From: an uncultured Oscillospiraceae bacterium
GTDB lineage: Bacteria > Bacillota > Clostridia > Oscillospirales > Oscillospiraceae
Direction: 5' to 3'
Assembly: GCA_934613505.1 (NCBI GenBank)
Contig: CAKTTB010000007.1
Coordinates: 34,951-98,950, forward strand
Length of the DNA: 64,000 bases
Shown here: in pieces, positions 1 through 7,511 of the stretch
Layout: the number at the start of each line of letters is the position of its first letter
How positions within the stretch are numbered: position 1 is the first letter of the stretch
Translations under genes and position numbers: made by a program
The notes under the pieces: generated by a model
Told to the model about the DNA's origin: nothing
The model's database searches: none
What the model saw: the letters and a program-made list of their open reading frames with translations, nothing else

Positions 1-371
1 TTGGCCATCTGCCCGCGGTCGAGCGCTTCGCTCGTCATGCGGATGGCGTTGGCATCGCGCTGCAGCACGCTCGTCACCACGTCCTGATTTTCCAGCTGGT
101 CGTTGGTGACCTCGATGCGCTGGACACTGGTGAGCTTGTTGCGCACCAGCTCCTGCAGATTCTTCTGCATCTCCGGATAGCCGTCGTAGCCCAGCTCCAC
201 AGCGAAGCGCACGACCGTCGATTCCGACACGTCCACCGTCTTGCCGAGCCGGCTGGCCGTCATGAAAGCAGCCTTGTCATAATTTGACAAAATATAAGAA
301 GCGATCTTTTTCTGTCCCTTGGAAAACGCGTGAATATCGTTCTGAATATTGCTCAAAATGTCTGCCGACAT
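1..371 (-). CDS. MurR/RpiR-family transcriptional regulator (N-terminal part)
   Basis: Only the first ~123 codons are inside the window; the gene runs off the left edge. The visible part is the N-terminal winged HTH_6 domain: residues ~15-75 include the GQKKIASYIL and VSESTVVRFAVELGY segments typical of RpiR regulators. The C-terminal SIS sugar-phosphate-binding domain would lie outside. Start at 371 (ATG); a strong sigma-A type promoter lies just upstream on the same strand. RpiR proteins usually control sugar-phosphate or amino-sugar genes; the target cannot be read here. Confidence 0.85.
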   Translation of the reverse strand, partial: MSADILSNIQNDIHAFSKGQKKIASYILSNYDKAAFMTASRLGKTVDVSESTVVRFAVELGYDGYPEMQKNLQELVRNKLTSVQRIEVTNDQLENQDVVTSVLQRDANAIRMTSEALDRGQMA

Positions 372-424
372 AGAAACTCCCTCCGCTGCACGCAAAGCGG
401 CGCAAAAAATATCATAACTAGTTT

Positions 425-453
425 ATCATACCGGCTTTCGCCCGCTTTTGCAA
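425..453 (-). promoter_or_regulatory. Sigma-A type promoter for the RpiR-family gene
   Basis: On the minus strand, -35 TTGCAA (448-453) and -10 TATGAT (425-430) are separated by exactly 17 bases. The gene start is ~54 bases downstream. Confidence 0.6.
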
Positions 454-488
454 GCAGGAATCCGGGATTTGGGAAAAAATACACAAAA

Positions 489-519
489 CCGGCCGTTCCC
501 CCACCTGGGGAACGGCCGG
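489..519 (-). terminator. Rho-independent terminator of the flavodoxin-like gene
   Basis: A perfect 13-bp stem (489-501 with 507-519, 5-nt loop) is followed on the minus strand by TTTTGTGTATTTTTT. It lies downstream of the leftward gene ending at 667. The rest of 372-666 shows no convincing gene. Confidence 0.75.
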
Positions 520-666
520 CAAGACTGTCAAAAATGCTGTTGTCCGTTTTTGCTGAAAACCTTCTGGCTCGTCTGTAGGGGACGATGCCTACGAACAAAT
601 CCGATAGAATGCGTTCAGAAACAAATCAGATCGTTTCTGGCGGCTATTATCTCGTTGCCGCCCTGT

Positions 667-1290
667 TTATCTGATAAAATTCGTTCTCAGCATCGGTTCC
701 TGCTTCGGGTCCGGGACACCGGCGGCTTTTCCGGCGGCGATGCAGCGGAGCATCCACGCCATGTTGCGGCCCAGCACACGCATCGTGCGCAGGCCCTCTT
801 CGTCCTTCTGCACGTCCTCGGGACAGGAACCGTGGACGCTGTTCCAGTAGCACGACGAGACGATCGGCATTTCCGAAATGCCGGGATATTTGAGCAGCTG
901 TTCATAGGCCGCCGTGGTACCCGCGCGGCGCGCGGAGGTCACGACCGCCGCAGGCTTGCGGCAGAAGGCCGCCTTCGGCGCGGAATAGAACAGCCGGTCC
1001 AGAAACGCCGTCACGTTGCCGGACGCCGCCGCATAGTGAACCGGCGTGCCGAACACAAAACCGTCGGCCGCCATGGCCTTTTCCGCAAACTCGTTGACCG
1101 TGCCGCCGAAGACGCACTTGCCCGCCTTCGCGCAGCCGCCGCAGCCGATGCAGCCGCCGACCGGCTCGTTGCGGATCCAGAAGATCTCGGCCTCGATCCC
1201 CTCCTCGCGCAGCGTATCGGCGACCTCGCGCAGCGCCGCGTCGGTGCAGCCGTGCTCATGCGGGCTGCCGTTCAAAAGCAATACCTTCAT
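667..1290 (-). CDS. Flavodoxin family protein / NADPH-dependent FMN reductase
   Basis: A 207-residue protein that opens with the flavodoxin-fold FMN phosphate loop (LLLNGSPHEHGCTD, ~4-17), then a short cysteine cluster CIGCGGC...C (~46-58) like that of iron-sulfur flavoproteins. TPVHYAAASGNVTAFLDRL (~81-99) is the family segment around the flavin ring. It is expected to be a cytoplasmic FMN-dependent oxidoreductase; the electron acceptor is unknown. ATG at 1290 is preceded by GGAGGGATTCCT on the minus strand. It is single, divergent from the two-component operon on its right, and ends at a good terminator. The four-Cys arrangement suggests that an Fe-S cluster is possible, which the sequence alone cannot settle. 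Confidence 0.85.
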   Translation of the reverse strand: MKVLLLNGSPHEHGCTDAALREVADTLREEGIEAEIFWIRNEPVGGCIGCGGCAKAGKCVFGGTVNEFAEKAMAADGFVFGTPVHYAAASGNVTAFLDRLFYSAPKAAFCRKPAAVVTSARRAGTTAAYEQLLKYPGISEMPIVSSCYWNSVHGSCPEDVQKDEEGLRTMRVLGRNMAWMLRCIAAGKAAGVPDPKQEPMLRTNFIR

Positions 1291-1387
1291 AGGAATCCCT
1301 CCTTGTTTTACTTGCTTCTTTCATACCACAAACCGCCGCAGAATGCAAGCGGAAGCCGTCTTCATGAAATCTTAAGGTGTTTGCCGC

Positions 1388-1416
1388 TTGTTTGTTCATC
1401 CGATTTTGGCTATGAT
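1388..1416 (+). promoter_or_regulatory. Putative promoter of the two-component operon
   Basis: TTGTTT (1388-1393), a 17-base spacer and TATGAT (1411-1416), about 35 bases before the response-regulator start. Confidence 0.5.
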
Positions 1417-1450
1417 TAGTTCAGAGAAAAAAAGCGGAGGAAATTCAATT

Positions 1451-2146
1451 ATGCATCACATTCTGGTCTGCGACGACGAAGCAGATATCGTCGCGGCGTT
1501 AAAAATTTATCTCGAATCCGACGGCTACTGCGTCCACACCGCCTGCTGCGGCGCGGACGCGCTCAGGATCGCGAAGGAGGAGCCGGTGCAGCTGGCGCTT
1601 CTCGATATCATGATGCCCGGCATCGACGGCATCACCACCATGGCGAAGCTGCGTGAGTTTTCCAACATCCCCGTCATCCTGCTCACGGCCAAATCCGAGG
1701 ATTCGGACAAAATTCTGGGCCTGAGCGTCGGCGCGGACGACTATATCACAAAGCCCTTCAACCCCGTTGAGGTGCTGGCGCGGGTCAAATCGCAGCTGCG
1801 GCGCTTTTTGCAGCTGGGCGCGGCCGTCAAAGCGCCGTCGGAGATCCGCGTCGGCGGCATCTCCCTCGACCACGACGCCAAGCGCGTTACGCTCGACGGC
1901 GAAGAAATTTCACTCACGCCGAAGGAATATGACATTCTCTACTATCTCATGCAGCACCCCGGCAAGGTCTATACGCCCGCGGAACTCTACAGCGCCGTCT
2001 GGAACGAAGCGCCCGTCGGCATCGACAACACCGTGGCCGTCCACATCCGCCACCTGCGTGAAAAGCTGGAGATCGATCCGTCCAATCCCCGCTACCTGAA
2101 GGTCGTCTGGGGCAAGGGCTACAAGCTGGAAGGAGACAGGCTATGA
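1451..2146 (+). CDS. OmpR/PhoB-type response regulator
   Basis: A 231-residue DNA-binding response regulator. The receiver domain (1-~118) has the acidic pair D8/D9, the phosphoacceptor D52 (LLDIMMPG), T79 and K101 (ITKPF). The C-terminal winged-helix domain (~135-230) has the PKEYDILYYLMQHPGKVYT and VHIRHLREKLE segments. The ATG at 1451 is chosen because it follows AGCGGAGGAAATTC; a longer in-frame extension upstream lacks a ribosome binding site. Its stop overlaps the kinase start (ATGA), so the two are translationally coupled. Its place ahead of a polysaccharide deacetylase suggests control of cell-envelope genes (inference). Confidence 0.95.
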   Translation: MHHILVCDDEADIVAALKIYLESDGYCVHTACCGADALRIAKEEPVQLALLDIMMPGIDGITTMAKLREFSNIPVILLTAKSEDSDKILGLSVGADDYITKPFNPVEVLARVKSQLRRFLQLGAAVKAPSEIRVGGISLDHDAKRVTLDGEEISLTPKEYDILYYLMQHPGKVYTPAELYSAVWNEAPVGIDNTVAVHIRHLREKLEIDPSNPRYLKVVWGKGYKLEGDRL

Positions 2147-4026
2147 AACAGCTTTACGGAAAACTCTGGGTCAAGTGTACGGCCATTGCGCTGCTGGTCG
2201 TGTTCGCAGTGCTCTTTGCCGCATCGGCGTTGGGCAGCGCGTATCTGATCCATTATGGCGCGTTCGCAGACGGCGGCGAGCAGGTGCGTCAGATGGCGGA
2301 AAACAACATTTTACAGCAGACAAACGGCGACGGCTGGGCGGCGCTGCACGCCTGGACCGAGGACGATACGGTCTCGCGCAATCTTCTCCGTGATCGCTAT
2401 GACCCGCTCACCTCCAACATCTACTTCAAACTCACGGACAAAGCCACCGGCGAGATCCTGTTCAGCACCGGCGCACTGAATAAAGACGATTATTCCGGCA
2501 AGGCTTCCGCCTATTATCAGCAGGACATGACCACTTTGCTGAGCGACGGCAGCGAAGTCACAGCGGTCTATCAGGCATATCTCAAAAGCCCGCTTGCCCC
2601 GCGCGATTCCGCGCTGTACGTTATGACATGGGTCGAGCGGCTGATCAGCGCACGGTATCTGCTGATCGTGCTGGCTGTGCTGCTGCTTGCGGTCTGCCTG
2701 TTCCTGTTCATTTTTCTGCTGTGCGCCATGGGGCACAAGGAGGGCGTGGACGGCATCTATCAGTGCTGGCTCAACAAGATCCCGCTCGATCTGTTCCTTG
2801 CGCTGCTTGCTCTGCTGCTCCTCGCGTGGGCATCCTTTCTTAGCAATATCTGGTATATCGATTTCTGGTACTATATTCTTCTCGTATTCGGCACTGCGGC
2901 TCTGGCGCTGACGCTCATCCTGAGCGTTGCGGGCCGTGCAAAGGCACCGGGCTTCTTCAAAAACACGCTGATCTACAAGGTTTTTGCGTGGATCTTTCGG
3001 GGACTGGGCCGCATTCCGATGGTCTGGCGGACGGTACTCGTCTGGGGCGCACTGTGCCTTGCGGATCTGTTTTTCACGTTCATGCTTGGGTGGAATGAGG
3101 CGCAGTATGCAGTTTTGTGGCTGCTCTCGCGCGGAGTGCTGACCATTGTGATCTTATATCTGGCCTCCAGTCTGAGGCTTTTGCAGAAGGAAGGGCAGGC
3201 CATCGCCGACGGCCAGACCGATTACAAGGGCAAGCCCATCCCCCGCTGGCTGCCCGCGCTCCGGAAGCACGAGGAGAATCTCCAAAGCATCCAGTCCGGC
3301 ATCCAGAAGGCCGTCGACGAGCAGACCCGCGCCGAGCGCATGAAAACGGAGCTGATCACCAACGTCTCCCACGACATCAAAACGCCGCTGACCTCCATCG
3401 TCAACTACGTCGATCTTCTGGAAAAAGAGGATATCCAGCCGGAGAAGGCGAAGGAATACGTCGACGTTCTGAACCGCCAGTCCGCGCGGCTCAAGAAGCT
3501 GACGGAGGATCTGGTCGAAGCGTCAAAGGCGTCCTCCGGCTGCCTGCCGGTGCATCTGGCACGGACGGACGTGAACGTCCTCATCAGCCAGCTGGCGGGC
3601 GATTATATGGAAAAGCTCGAAGCCGCGCAGCTCGAGCCGGTCTTCCGGCCCGCGCCCTCGCAGCCGGTCATTCAGGCCGACGGCCAGCTGCTGTCCCGCG
3701 TTCTTGGCAATCTCTTCGCGAATATCTGCAAATACGCTCTGCCCGGCACGCGCGTCTATTTTGAAAGCGCGGCGGACGACGAGACCGTCTCCATCACCTT
3801 CAAAAACATCTCCAAATACGAGCTGAACATCCCAGCGGAGGAGTTGATGGCGCGCTTTGTGCGCGGCGACCGCTCGCGCCACACCGAGGGCAGCGGTCTC
3901 GGCCTGTCCATCGCCCAAAGCCTCACCGAGCTGCAGGGCGGCACGTTCCGGCTGGAGATCGACGGCGACCTCTTCAAGGCCATCGTCACCTTCCCGCGTG
4001 ACCGCACGGAGGTGCGCGGCACGTGA
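2143..4026 (+). CDS. Membrane sensor histidine kinase
   Basis: A 627-residue kinase. TM1 lies at ~12-36, an extracytoplasmic sensor region at ~37-165, and about five further membrane segments at ~168-350 form an unusually large membrane module. The cytoplasmic part starts with KTELITNVSHDIKTPLTS (phospho-accepting His ~410), then an HATPase_c domain with the N box near NLFANICKYAL and a G box SGLGLSIAQSL. It would autophosphorylate and pass phosphate to the partner regulator encoded just upstream. It overlaps the genes on both sides by 4 bases, so the three form one operon. The signal is unknown; multi-TM kinases of this kind in Firmicutes often sense envelope stress or antimicrobial compounds (general knowledge, not shown here). 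Confidence 0.93.
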   Translation: MKQLYGKLWVKCTAIALLVVFAVLFAASALGSAYLIHYGAFADGGEQVRQMAENNILQQTNGDGWAALHAWTEDDTVSRNLLRDRYDPLTSNIYFKLTDKATGEILFSTGALNKDDYSGKASAYYQQDMTTLLSDGSEVTAVYQAYLKSPLAPRDSALYVMTWVERLISARYLLIVLAVLLLAVCLFLFIFLLCAMGHKEGVDGIYQCWLNKIPLDLFLALLALLLLAWASFLSNIWYIDFWYYILLVFGTAALALTLILSVAGRAKAPGFFKNTLIYKVFAWIFRGLGRIPMVWRTVLVWGALCLADLFFTFMLGWNEAQYAVLWLLSRGVLTIVILYLASSLRLLQKEGQAIADGQTDYKGKPIPRWLPALRKHEENLQSIQSGIQKAVDEQTRAERMKTELITNVSHDIKTPLTSIVNYVDLLEKEDIQPEKAKEYVDVLNRQSARLKKLTEDLVEASKASSGCLPVHLARTDVNVLISQLAGDYMEKLEAAQLEPVFRPAPSQPVIQADGQLLSRVLGNLFANICKYALPGTRVYFESAADDETVSITFKNISKYELNIPAEELMARFVRGDRSRHTEGSGLGLSIAQSLTELQGGTFRLEIDGDLFKAIVTFPRDRTEVRGT

Positions 4027-4772
4027 AAAAAGCATGGCTCTGGCTGCTGCTCCCCGCGGCGCTTCTGCTGCTCGTTCTGCTCCATATGCGCAGTCTCGCA
4101 CGGCTCGCGCCGTCCGAGGCTGGGCGGCAGGTCCCCGTTCTCATGTATCACGCCGTCGGCGACGACTGCTGGGGTGAGGCGCATCTGTTCGTGAAGCCGG
4201 CAGAACTGGAGAGTCAGCTGCAATATCTGCAGGATCACGGCTATGAGACGATCTTTCTGGAGGATCTCGCGCACGTCGAGCAGTACAAAAAGCCGGTCAT
4301 CCTGACGTTTGACGATGGATACGACGACAATTACACACAGCTTTTCCCGCTGCTGCAGAAATATAACATGAAAGCGACCATCTTCATGATCGCGGGCGAC
4401 ATCGGCAAGCCCCACAAGCTGACGCGGCCGCAGCTGCGCGAGCTGGCGCAGTCGGGCCTTGTCAGTATCCAGAGCCACGGCTGGAGCCACCGGAACATGG
4501 CGGACATGGGCTGGGCAGAGCTGGTCTCCGAACTGCTGCGCAGCAAGCTCGCCCTGGCCTTTGCCTGCGGTCGCGTCCCCACCGCCGTCTCGTACCCGAA
4601 CGGGAAGTGCACCGAGCGCACCCGCACCGCCGCCGGCTGGTTCTACGCCTACGGCGTGCGCACCTTCGACGGCAGCTACCTGACCGGCACCGATCCCCTC
4701 CTCATCCCCCGCATCGCCGTCACCCGCGACATGACGCTGGAGCAGTTCAAAAATGCCTGTCAGACAGAATAA
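4023..4772 (+). CDS. Polysaccharide deacetylase (NodB/CE4) family protein
   Basis: A 249-residue protein with a GTG start overlapping the kinase stop. Residues ~4-22 form an N-terminal membrane anchor. The NodB domain shows VLMYHAVG, the catalytic/metal motif TFDDGYDDN, the zinc-binding SHGWSH motif and SYPNGK. CE4 enzymes remove N- or O-acetyl groups from peptidoglycan or other surface glycans; the anchor puts it on the outer face of the membrane. Being the last gene of a two-component operon, it may be an output of that system or a constitutive co-product. A GC-rich hairpin follows at 4781-4803. Confidence 0.9.
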   Translation: MKKAWLWLLLPAALLLLVLLHMRSLARLAPSEAGRQVPVLMYHAVGDDCWGEAHLFVKPAELESQLQYLQDHGYETIFLEDLAHVEQYKKPVILTFDDGYDDNYTQLFPLLQKYNMKATIFMIAGDIGKPHKLTRPQLRELAQSGLVSIQSHGWSHRNMADMGWAELVSELLRSKLALAFACGRVPTAVSYPNGKCTERTRTAAGWFYAYGVRTFDGSYLTGTDPLLIPRIAVTRDMTLEQFKNACQTE

Positions 4773-4780
4773 ACACCGCG

Positions 4781-4803
4781 CCCTGCCGGGAACCCCGGCA
4801 GGG
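4781..4803 (+). terminator. Terminator-like hairpin after the deacetylase
   Basis: A perfect 10-bp stem (4781-4790 with 4794-4803, 3-nt loop) is followed by AGCTTTATAATTTC. The T-tract is weak but the position is right for ending the operon. Confidence 0.55.
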
Positions 4804-4839
4804 AGCTTTATAATTTCATGGCCGGAATAAGGCTGATAC

Positions 4840-5170
4840 TCTTCTACAGATTTGCGACTGCCGACCCACTTTTTCTTTTGCTTCTCCAAAAGAAAAAGTG
4901 GCAAAAAGAAAACGAGCCCGGAGGGATTTCGATTTCCCTCCGGACCTCCTTGAACCGACCAAGAAAGCCCCTTCGGTTTTCTTGGATCTTTCCCGCGAAG
5001 TTTGATGGATATGCGCCAAGAATTTCCTTTCCCTGCATTCCTTGCCTCTCCCTCTGGGAGAGGTGTCTGCGCGAAGCGAGGACGGAGAGGGTAAATCGTG
5101 ACCGCCAAGACCCTCTCAGTCGCCTGCGGCGACAGCTCTCCCAAAGGGAGAGCCAAGGGCCGTCGGAGAC
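4840..5170. repeat. Intergenic mosaic of inverted repeats
   Basis: A gene-free spacer of ~400 bases between the deacetylase and the glycosyltransferase holds several separate palindromes. They are a perfect 15-bp stem at 4866-4880/4887-4901, a 9-bp stem at 4918-4926/4935-4943, an 8-bp stem at 5045-5052/5056-5063, and an 8-bp stem at 5135-5142/5146-5153. The last two share the CTCTCCC...GGGAGAG core and lie on either side of a GCGAAGCGAGGACGGAGAGGG stretch. This looks like the mobile or repetitive spacer modules often scattered through Oscillospiraceae genomes (recollection, not searched). Open frames across it are low-complexity and not credible genes. Confidence 0.6.
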
Positions 5171-5171
5171 A

Positions 5172-6467
5172 TTACAGGAAATGTTCTGCAAACGCGTCCC
5201 ACTGCTCGCGCAGGCGTTCGCGGCGCTGCTCCAGCGCGCTGATGCATGCGCCGAGGGAGCGGAAATATTCGTCGGAGAAGCGCCGGTGCTCCGCATATGC
5301 GCCGGAGCGGTAGGCTTCGATCACGACCTCATAGCGCGCCTGCGCGCGATGCACCGCGTCGTCCCAGGAAATATAAATCTCCTCCTGCGCCTGCCGTCCC
5401 ACGCGCTTCAGGACCTCCGGCTCATGGCAGAGCTTCGCCAGCAGCGCCGCCATCGACGCCGCATTCTCCTCGATCAGAAAGCCGTTTTTCCCGTCGGTGA
5501 TGTCCTCCGCGGCGCAGCTGCCGCGCACAAGCACGCTCGCCAGCTCGCAGGCCGCCGCTTCGCGCACGACAAGGCCGTTCGTATCAAACGTCGACGGGAA
5601 CAAAAACAGATCCGCGCGGCAGTACCACGCCCGGATGACCGTCCGGTCGTACTTCGGCGAGGTAAAAAACACGCAGTCGTCCAGCCCAAGCTCCTTGCTG
5701 TAGGCCACGACCTCGTCCTTGTCTCCGCCGTTTCCGACAAAGACCATGCGGAACGCATGCCCCGCGTCCTTCAGGAGCTTCAGTGCGTCCAGCGTGATGC
5801 GCAAGCCCTTGTACCACATCATGCGGCCGACAAACAGAAATACCGGCACGCCCGCAGGCAGGTCAAAGTCTTTGCAGACCTCCTGCACCGTTTCCTCCTC
5901 CACGCGGCCCTTGGCAAAGTCGACGCCGTTCGGCATCACGCGCCAATCGCCCTCGTAGCCGAGGCTCCGCAAATTCTCGCCCGCGCCGTGGCTGACCGTC
6001 CAGACCTCGTCGAACGCGTTGATGTTCTCGACGAGGATTTTTTTCGCGCCCTCCTGCAAAAGCTTTGCATGGATGGCGTTTGCAATGTCAATGTCAAATT
6101 TCGTGTGATACGTGAACACCATCGGCACGTGGATGCGGCTGCGCAGCTCCCGCGCAAGGACGGCCGACGTGACCGGGCAGTGGCAGTGGATGAGATCAAT
6201 GGGGTATTCCATCAGCGTCTTCACCGTTTTTTCCGAAAACGGGAAACCCGCGTGATAGCCCACGAGCTTTGTCATATCGATGCTGGGATAGCGCACGACG
6301 GAAAAGCCGAGCACACTGTCGTCCGCGCCGGGATAGGCCGGCGTCGCCACGACAGCGGTACTGCCGCTTTCTGTAATGACGCGCGCGTAATTGACGACCG
6401 CGTTTGCAACGCCGTCGGTCACAGGCGGAAAGGAATCGTTGATCAGGCAAATGGTTCTGTCAGACAT
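5172..6467 (-). CDS. Glycosyltransferase family 4 (GT-B), glycolipid type
   Basis: A 431-residue GT-B enzyme. The N-terminal acceptor domain begins INDSFPPVTDGVANAVVNYA and contains DLIHCHCPVTSAVLAREL and VFTYHTKFD. The C-terminal nucleotide-sugar domain has FLFVGRMMWYKGL and the EX7E-like segment FDTNGLVVREAAACE. The N-terminal signature resembles 1,2-diacylglycerol glucosyltransferases and mannosyl transferases that glycosylate membrane lipids, but the acceptor cannot be proven. ATG at 6467 follows AAAGGAGACCTCC. It is a single gene, cytoplasmic or membrane-associated, transcribed leftward into the repeat-rich spacer. Confidence 0.88.
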   Translation of the reverse strand: MSDRTICLINDSFPPVTDGVANAVVNYARVITESGSTAVVATPAYPGADDSVLGFSVVRYPSIDMTKLVGYHAGFPFSEKTVKTLMEYPIDLIHCHCPVTSAVLARELRSRIHVPMVFTYHTKFDIDIANAIHAKLLQEGAKKILVENINAFDEVWTVSHGAGENLRSLGYEGDWRVMPNGVDFAKGRVEEETVQEVCKDFDLPAGVPVFLFVGRMMWYKGLRITLDALKLLKDAGHAFRMVFVGNGGDKDEVVAYSKELGLDDCVFFTSPKYDRTVIRAWYCRADLFLFPSTFDTNGLVVREAAACELASVLVRGSCAAEDITDGKNGFLIEENAASMAALLAKLCHEPEVLKRVGRQAQEEIYISWDDAVHRAQARYEVVIEAYRSGAYAEHRRFSDEYFRSLGACISALEQRRERLREQWDAFAEHFL

Positions 6468-6548
6468 GGAGGTCTCCTTTTTGAAAACACAGACATGGTT
6501 CGGATTCGTACAGACGCATTATACCCGATTCTCTGCTCAAAGGGAAGC

Positions 6549-6992
6549 TTAACCGCCAAAAATCGCCAGGATCAGCCCGTAGATCACGCTGGCCGCCGTC
6601 CCGTAGACGATGACCGGCCCCGCAATGAGAAACATCTTTGCCGCCATGCCGGTCACAAAGCCCTCCGCCTTAAATTCGATCGCTGGCGACACGACCGCGT
6701 TGGCAAACCCCGTGATTGGCACAAGCGTGCCGGCTCCGGCAAATTTCGCGATATCGTCATACACGCTCAGCCCGGTCAGCACGGCGCTTAAGAATACCAG
6801 ACTGACCGACGTGGCCGCCGCGGCGTCCTGCTCGGACAGCCCCAGCGCCGTATACCCGTTCAAAATCAGCTGCCCCAGCGCGCAGATCAGTCCGCCCACC
6901 CAGAACGCGTTCAGCAGATTCTTCCCCGTCGGCGACGTGCCGGACAGCCGCGCAACATAGCGGTTATATTCCTTTTTGCTCATGTTCATCAT
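6549..6992 (-). CDS. spoVAC: Stage V sporulation protein AC
   Basis: A 147-residue integral membrane protein. NAFWVGGLICALGQL, TGLSVYDDIAKFAGAGTLVPITGFANAVVSPAIEFKAEG and a glycine-rich C-terminal helix match SpoVAC, the mechanosensitive channel component that moves Ca-dipicolinate across the inner spore membrane during sporulation and germination. Length is as in B. subtilis (~150). In most Clostridia spoVAC sits with spoVAD and spoVAE; no partner is visible here, so this may be an isolated extra copy. AAAGGAGC lies upstream of the two adjacent ATG codons at 6992 and 6989. Confidence 0.9.
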   Translation of the reverse strand: MMNMSKKEYNRYVARLSGTSPTGKNLLNAFWVGGLICALGQLILNGYTALGLSEQDAAAATSVSLVFLSAVLTGLSVYDDIAKFAGAGTLVPITGFANAVVSPAIEFKAEGFVTGMAAKMFLIAGPVIVYGTAASVIYGLILAIFGG

Positions 6993-7107
6993 CGCTTCGA
7001 TCAGCTCCTTTGCCGCTTAGTCTCCGCAAAAAGCGCCGCTTCATGCACACAACGCCGTCCACCCGCATAAACTAACGGCTGAAAGACGCAAAAAGGAGGC
7101 GGTCATC

Positions 7108-7500
7108 ATACAGCAGTACGGAACCGTTGTCGCACAAATCGTGACCTCGACCGCGCAGATCCCCGTGCAGGGCGCGGCGATCACCATCACCCAGACACTG
7201 CCGGACGGCACGCAGCAGCTTCTGGCCGTCCGCATCTCCAACTACGACGGCTTCACCGAACCCTTCGACGTCCCGACGCCGCCGCTCTCCGACAGCCAGA
7301 CCCGCCAGACCGACGAAGTCCCGTATGCAACCGTCGATCTGCGCAGCGAGCGCGTCGGATACGACCGCGTCCTTGTCCGCGGCGCGCAGGTGTTCCCCGG
7401 CACGCAGACCCTGCAGCGCATGACGCTCATCCCCACACCGACGCTGCCGGACAGCTACACCCAGACGCAGGAATTTGACATTCCTCCGCAGACGCTCTAA
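7108..7500 (+). CDS. Small beta-sandwich-like protein, partner of the spore peptidoglycan-binding protein
   Basis: About 130 residues if started at ATA 7108, which sits 8 bases after a perfect AAAAGGAGG (7091-7099). The first standard start in frame is GTG 7141, which has no ribosome binding site and would cut off the conserved-looking QQYGTVVAQI segment. Segments such as QIPVQGAAITI and FPGTQTLQRMTLIP look like a carboxypeptidase-regulatory-like (transthyretin-type) fold. From memory, Clostridial genomes often carry such a gene directly before a peptidoglycan-binding 'spore cortex-lytic' protein, as here (12-base gap). Function is unknown; a structural or accessory role in spore or wall biology is inferred. 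Confidence 0.7.
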   Translation: MQQYGTVVAQIVTSTAQIPVQGAAITITQTLPDGTQQLLAVRISNYDGFTEPFDVPTPPLSDSQTRQTDEVPYATVDLRSERVGYDRVLVRGAQVFPGTQTLQRMTLIPTPTLPDSYTQTQEFDIPPQTL

Positions 7501-7511
7501 GGAGGTATCGC

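Noticed and set aside
4818..6791. A 657-codon open frame on the plus strand
   Set aside because: It runs through the repeat spacer and antisense of the GT4 gene, whose motifs are clear on the other strand.
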